Positions 54,801 to 60,000 of a stretch of 60,000 bases of DNA are shown in pieces. This DNA comes from Branchiostoma floridae (taxonomy: Eukaryota; Chordata; Leptocardii; Amphioxiformes; Branchiostomatidae). A program made the position numbers and the translations under genes. Location of the stretch: assembly GCF_000003815.2 (NCBI RefSeq), contig NC_049988.1, forward strand, positions 17,535,795 through 17,595,794, read 5' to 3'. The notes beneath the pieces are model-generated. The model saw only the letters and a program-made list of their open reading frames with translations. It ran no database searches and had not been told where the DNA came from. The stretch's first letter is position 1, and each line of letters begins with the position of its first letter.

Positions 54801-55410
54801 TTTTCAACTTCAACTACGTATAGCGGACGACATATAACACAAGGATAAAGATATATTGTTCTTACGATATTGTATGTATCTCCATTTTCATTGGTACTAG
54901 GAACAAAGTTGATGTTATTGTAGTGTAAATATATATATGATGGAGAGAGAGAGACAGAGACAGAGAGAGACAGAGAGAGAGACAGAGAGAAAGACAGAGA
55001 GACAGAGAGACAAAGAGAGAGACAGAGAGATACAGAGAGAGACAGAGACAGTGCGAGACAAAGAGAGAGAGACAGAGAGAGACCTTAAAGTATTGCATTT
55101 TCTTCCATTTTTGCAGACTTTTATGATGAGGTTGGCCCGCTTAAAATGGATGTGAAGTACAAGGTCGAACCGGGAGGCATTGAAGCGGCAACAGTGAAGT
55201 TTCCCGGGGAGAGCCGAGCTGCTCCCACTGACATCGTTCTGAACGTGTTTTCTGGCTGGGTAAGGTTTCTGTAGTTCTCTTCACTGAATTACATTACTTT
55301 CCATGTCTGTAGCCGCTATACATCAGACTATGATGCCTGCAAATGATTGATTACATGTACATGTACTAGTATTGTTAGAAAGATAGACACTTTTAATATA
55401 TATATATCTA

Positions 55411-55471
<61 letters not shown>

Positions 55472-58400
55472 CTCTATCTATATATATATATATAAGCTAA
55501 AACGTATATGTATATAGCCGTTATGTACAAGTGTGTCCTTGACAAATACAAATCAATTGACGTGCGAAATCGTAAGGTGACAAGTTCTATACGCTTTTCT
55601 GCAATTCCAACTAGGTTTTCTACACACCCATGTTGGACATCGCCCCAGGTAACATCACAGTAGAGGTGTTGATATCCAGCGCCGACGGACGTAGCACTAC
55701 CATTCAACTGGACCCGTTTTTTGTAAGTCGATGATCATGATGAATATCATCCATGGATCAATAATGTGGTGTTACTTTATAGATCGCCAATGTAATTTAT
55801 CTATTTTTTGGTTTGGTTGTTCAGAGCGCACAGCCAGGGCTGCCCAACTAGCAGGTGGCTATTACAAAGGGCTAGACCTGCTGACAAAAACAGACACAAT
55901 ACAAATGGGTTTTGACAAGGACAGGATAATTATCAACTTCCTTTATTTGCAATGAATAGATCTAGAGTCAAAGCGAAAGGCGACTGTACCTCATTGTCAT
56001 CTATGACTGACAAGAGTGGATTTATTATTCTGTGTTGATGTAAACTACTTTTAGATAGCAAACCCTGCCATAGAAGATTTGATTGCGTACACGGAAGAGT
56101 TCTTCGACAGTCAAGTAGGACCTTTCTACAGTCTACTGTCCATGAGGTCTTCTGCGGAAACGTTCAGTGGTGCAGTGGCGGCTGCTAGTGTAATAGCTGC
56201 CCTGGGCGGCAATGGAGACGACATCACTGAGGTACATGGTCATACATTGTCTTCAGCAATTCAGTTTATTTGTTACTTTATTGTTTGATCGTAACAATTA
56301 TCAGTAACCTTTATTGACGGCATTTTACACTATAGATCACACTGGAGGCATGATAATTTTTTTCTCTTAATGAAAAAAATCACATCAAAAACTGTTGCCA
56401 TATTTTATAGGCTACAGACATGGTGGCTGCGAACATGGCAAACGTAGAGCTTCAGGACTATGACGGAGTTACAGGACTGGCAACCACCATCATGCTAGTC
56501 ACCGCATATCCCGAGTTCGTCTCCGGTAATGCACAAGTAAGTAATGGCACGTTAACTTCTCTCCGAGCAGAGGTTGGTGGGGAAAATCGTGACCTTTTCC
56601 TTATATGCCGTCTTTTTCTATCAGCCTCACCACTGATGGAAAAGACGTCATATAAGGAAAAGGTCACGATTTTCTTCCTCCAACCTCTGCTTGAAGAGTA
56701 GTTTTAACTACGGAGCTATGGTATGCAAAACCATGACTTTCATAACATTTATCTATAATTTCACTATACTCGCAAATCTAATTTCACATGATTTGGTAAA
56801 AAAACTATCAGGATGTCTGATGATAAAACTGGCAGAAGGAGAAGAAAGATCAACAACAATATCACACACGGGGGTCTAAAATCGGCCCTGACCTTAGTCT
56901 TTCTTACGATGACCGCTTTTTGTCAAATGTACGGAAACACAAACACACATAGAGATACTAAAAAATGCATGACAGTCTCTGCCTATGGAGTTGTAAAAAA
57001 TGACTGTATATTTCCATCTGTGCCTATGTTGTAAGGGGTGATATATGTGTACCTTGGCCATAGGGGGTGACATTAGATAGTGTGTATGAATTCTATGTGA
57101 ATAGCTTGTTAATGTAATACATAGAGATTACCGTATCATAACTTATATATTGCTTTAACGCAGGTCCATAGTTCCATGTCTCTGAAGCACGCGTTCGGGA
57201 AGTTAAGAGACTTGTCTGTAAATAACAGCCTACCCGTGGAGGAGGTGAACATCGCGACGGCATACATCTTTACAGGTAGGCATCAATAGCAAATGTTTTC
57301 TATTTTTCTAGAAGGTTATATGCAAATATATCAAGGACTGCTCTGCTATAAGAAAAAAATACCGTAACTAATGAATAGCCTACTCCATTGTAATACTATA
57401 CCAAAGAATTATGTTAGCCCTTATTGTTTTGTTAATTAGGTTGCTAAGCTTAATCCTATACCATTGTTTTGTACTTAGTGTTATAGTTGTTGCCATACAT
57501 TGTATCATATACAATTGTCGTGCAATAAAGTTCTTCTATAACGTCCTATTTTCGGAAGTGAGGGCCTCATTTACATAAATAATAAAAAAGTTAGTATGGC
57601 CTTCTTTCTTAAGATGTAATGATTGCATCTATAGTTTGGGTGGTGGAGATGATCAACTAATCAATTTATCCAAATAGGCGAGATCATTATGATGATTTCC
57701 ATAATAAGTGAGAAACTCATAATATATCACTCGTAAAGGCTAAAACCGTTGAGCGACGGTATGGGGTCGTGGAACTCTAGTTAATGATGGAAACTGGCGA
57801 TTTCGCTTGTTTATGTATGGGGATCCCGGATATGCATAATAGATTCCTGCTAGGTGCTACCTTTGCACTAAGAAAGTAAATATAAGATACAACACGGTGT
57901 ATTCCGCATCATCCTCGGTCCCAGCCCTCGCGCGGGTCGGATCGCCCTCCGGCCTTCGGGCGATCCTTCCCGTGGTCGGGCTGGTACCTCGGTTGATACG
58001 GAATACACCGTGTTGTATTCTATATGTATTTCATTTGAATCTGTTCTAGGCGCTACCCATGTGTTCAAAGCCTCTGAGGTAAAGGCTTTGTCGGAGCAAG
58101 AGGATGGGGTGGGCTTCTCCGACATGCTGGAAAAGGTAGGGAATAAGAAACCCACAACCGAAACCAATCTGGTCTCTTTTATGTGCATGTCCAAATCTCA
58201 TACATGTATCGCATGCAATTTCTCTCAAATGATTAAAATGACATTCACATGCTGGACAGTGTACTTAGTTTAGGCTATGCATATTTTACCTAGATATCAA
58301 GAAGAAAATCTATAGTTTGTTGGGTTAATTCGATAAAGCAAAGAAGTCGTGTTTTGACTTTACAGAACAAAGAGGCCACGACAACAACCTTCCAAGCCTT

Positions 58401-60000
58401 AGACGTGCTTGACGACATCTATCTGATCAACATGATGCCCGCCTACGATAACGATGATCTATTTGCAGATATTTATACATCTAAGGTATGGATATGCTTA
58501 AATTCTTACCCGTCCACAGGTGTTCTTTAGAAAGTCTTTCTTTTGCCTCATTTTTCTAATAGATAAGTTTATTGAAAGTTCTTGCCCGAGGGCTAATTGC
58601 AAGTGACAAAAAATGACAAAAAACGGAAATTTTTGGGAGTTTGCACGGACTATATCGCTGTATATTTTATATGCCTTACCGACTTGCAGCTTAATTATAG
58701 CACAGATGGCAGGGGTGTTATTTTATATTGCCACATCATTGATATCAGCATGAGCATTGCCATGTTGCATTCAGTAGATAATATTCATCAATTTATTCAT
58801 TTTCTGTCATTTTTATCCAGCGCTGCCCAGCTCAGTGGTTGGCACTGCTTTGCAAAATAGAAAGAAAACAAAACAAGTAGTACATACAGTGACATACAAA
58901 CACATATGAACAGAAGATTTTCATACTATAAATGATAATAATGGCAATGGAAATAAGGAAAACACTAACAATTATAATGATCACAAAACAACAGCGTTGA
59001 TGTCCGAAGAATGGATTTGCTTAAAAAGCACGGGTAGATGACTGAGACAACCATCTATCTCTGTACAGGTCCACTTGAGAATTAAGCGAGAAGACCCCGC
59101 TGACTCCTCTGAGCAGCTGTACACAGTGGCGGGTGCGAGTGACTCGTTTGTCCGCGTGCCGTCCTTCTCATCGCTGGCTGGAGACGGTTGTCTGGGAGGA
59201 GAGACGGCTGGAGTACAGGTATCTGCCACAGTGCCACTTTGTTTATTGTTAATTGGATGGGCCGACAACTCTGTCTTCGTAGACAGGGGCTGAATTGCGA
59301 GGAGCTTACAATAGGTGGGGCTAAGTCACAAGGGTCTGGAGCGGCTGCCATGCGACACTTACTCAGGTGACCTCAATACGACAGCAGTTCCCCCATGTGC
59401 GGCCAAAGGCAAAGGACAGTAGGTTTCGAACAACTCACACCGAGAAGGACCCCGGCTCTTCGCCCCGCCAAAGGCAATGCTGATTTGATTATATACTGAC
59501 ATCCGCGAGCTTCAATTTTCGACCGTTTCTGCACACAGAGAAAGTTTTGTAACCATACTGTACAAGGTAGTTGCAAAATGGGCAAATATATGCTGTAGAT
59601 TGCACACAATTATAGGGAATACATTAGAAAAGGTACACTATTATGTCATAGAATGGCAAGGAAAATTCTAATGCCAAAATGCCAAATTCATTGTCCGGTA
59701 TACCATACTCTGTGTGTTCAATCAATTAGATTTATCAATTCTCATAACGCCATTTTATTTCTACTTGCAGTTTCTGGAGTCAAATTTCAACCCGTTCGAA
59801 TATTCAAACAATTCGCGGTTAGTCGCATCAGATGTAGTCGGCCTGGCGGTGAAATGTGGTAACTTGACACTTCCTGTCTCTGGCCTGAGCGAGCCGATAG
59901 ACATCCTGACGCGAAGGGAGAACAAAAGCCTGGAGGAGTTGATGTATATCTTTACTTCATCTTCAAGGCTTGGTGACATATCGGTAAGTTTATAATATTC
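48149..60000 (+). CDS. Copy B: tandem paralogue of the polycystin-1/REJ-like gene, 5' part (exons 1-18)
   Basis: Exons: 48149-48173, 49615-49779, 50245-50374, 50954-51038, 51999-52136, 53170-53410, 53737-53959, 54150-54348, 54557-54761, 55117-55259, 55615-55722, 56055-56231, 56411-56536, 57164-57275, 58050-58135, 58366-58485, 59069-59218, 59771-59983. Lengths and phases equal copy A exon for exon, except exon 17 (150 against 156 nt, two residues fewer). No stop or frameshift is seen. It includes signal peptide, Cys-rich part, the full REJ module and the start of the stalk. The GPS, PLAT and channel parts lie beyond the window. It starts head to head with the fibrinogen gene. Confidence 0.92.
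50680..50842. mobile_element. 163-bp MITE in copy B intron 3
   Basis: Orthologous to 16,841-17,003. Here the right arm keeps 'gacagtggatgctgtctgaa', a better match to the left arm than in copy A. Confidence 0.85.
50954..55722 (+). CDS. Copy B exons 4-11: complete REJ module
   Basis: Exon 9 (54,557-54,761), missing from copy A, reads VPGYYTVRATNYLNPAYPR then CSVRPADGVSLVDKFCIVCE. This supplies the CxVxPxxGxxxxDxFxIxC core of the REJ fold and splices to DFYDEVGPLKMDVKYKVEP. Exon 6 is more diverged from copy A than its neighbours. Confidence 0.85.
51165..51976. mobile_element. About 810-bp insertion unique to copy B intron 4
   Basis: Copy A reads 'cttaatacctatatatattc' straight through. In copy B this is split between 'attcttaatactta' (51,151) and 'gctatatatattcttttatg' (51,976). 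The inserted DNA has no open frame of note and holds a (ct)(at)(gt) microsatellite at 51,832-51,890. Its class is unknown. Confidence 0.7.
52157..52548. mobile_element. Nested palindromic elements in copy B intron 5
   Basis: Counterpart of 17,506-17,898, nearly identical, so the nesting is older than the gene duplication. Confidence 0.75.
52730..53114. mobile_element. 385-bp hAT-like non-autonomous element unique to copy B
   Basis: Ends are 'taggggtgggtaccggtaca' and 'tgtaccggtacccacctcta'. Flanks are 'attgagag' and 'attgagat', an 8-bp near-perfect target duplication as hAT elements make. Copy A has the empty site 'aacattgagaggatgtcac' at about 18,070. Confidence 0.85.
54938..55083. repeat. 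(GAGACA)n microsatellite in copy B
   Basis: Counterpart of 19,690-19,857; lies before the acceptor of exon 10. Confidence 0.95.
55398..55490. repeat. (TCTA)n microsatellite
   Basis: About 17 'tcta' units in copy B intron 10. Copy A has only a short 'atatacat' run at the same place (20,172-20,200). Confidence 0.95.
56055..59983 (+). CDS. Copy B exons 12-18: stalk region
   Basis: Seven exons, nearly identical to copy A. Examples are AYTEEFFDSQVGPFYSLLSM, LKHAFGKLRDLSVNNSLPV and FLESNFNPFEYSNNSRLVAS. The window ends 17 bp into the intron after exon 18, so the exon that is frameshifted in copy A cannot be compared. Confidence 0.88.
56559..56700. mobile_element. Palindromic MITE in copy B intron 13
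   Basis: Counterpart of 21,276-21,424 with better-matched arms: 'ctctccgagcagaggttggt' facing 'caacctctgcttgaagag'. Confidence 0.8.
57322..57548 (+). mobile_element. Retroposon 3' fragment unique to copy B intron 14
   Basis: Copy A reads 'gaaggttatatttccggaag'. Copy B has about 227 bp inserted after 'gaaggttatat', ending 'caattgtcgtgcaataaagt', the tail motif also seen at 38,517 (minus) and 14,690. Confidence 0.65.
57887..58019. mobile_element. GC-rich palindromic MITE in copy B intron 14
   Basis: Counterpart of 22,311-22,444 with the same terminal repeats and a few substitutions. Confidence 0.88.

Overview
This is a eukaryotic, intron-rich window. Exons are short with clean GT/AG borders, introns are full of palindromic MITEs and micro/minisatellites, and there are two N-filled assembly gaps. 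The protein families (a PKD1/REJ-type polycystin, a type II membrane fibrinogen-domain protein, an EgtD-family methyltransferase) and the repeat style point to an invertebrate deuterostome, most probably an amphioxus (Branchiostoma). That assignment is an inference. Nothing bacterial or viral was seen.

Layout. (1) 1-1,075: a 34-bp minisatellite, then CA-rich DNA carrying three copies of a long perfect palindrome. (2) 1,741-5,400, minus strand: a six-exon gene for an unrecognised basic protein of about 363 aa, with a CpG-rich promoter at its 5' end. (3) 6,590-9,592, minus strand: a complete six-exon gene for a 353-aa EgtD/ergothioneine-type SAM methyltransferase. (4) 9,600-13,480: no gene found; two large palindromic elements and LINE remnants. 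(5) 13,480-36,780, plus strand: polycystin-1/REJ-like gene 'copy A', 36 visible exons and one lost in a gap, about 2,150 aa: signal peptide, Cys-rich N-terminus, REJ module, GAIN/GPS, first membrane span, PLAT, polycystin channel. It has one apparent frameshift. (6) 38,650-45,493, minus strand: a seven-exon gene for a 549-aa type II transmembrane fibrinogen-related protein; its fourth intron holds a decayed LINE with a second retrotransposon nested inside it. (7) 46,190-46,900: 42-bp minisatellite. (8) 47,110 to window end, plus strand: 'copy B', a tandem paralogue of copy A, of which the first 18 exons are visible and intact.

The central observation is the tandem pair of REJ/GPS/PLAT/polycystin genes. 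Exon lengths and phases match exon by exon (one 6-nt deletion in B), and even introns and shared MITEs align, so the duplication is recent. Each copy shows insertions absent from the other, which gives paralogous empty sites. Homology starts at about 13,480 and 47,110 inside gap-free sequence and the flanks differ, which favours a real tandem duplication over a haplotype misjoin. Copy A and the fibrinogen gene converge; the fibrinogen gene and copy B are head to head, about 2.7 kb apart.
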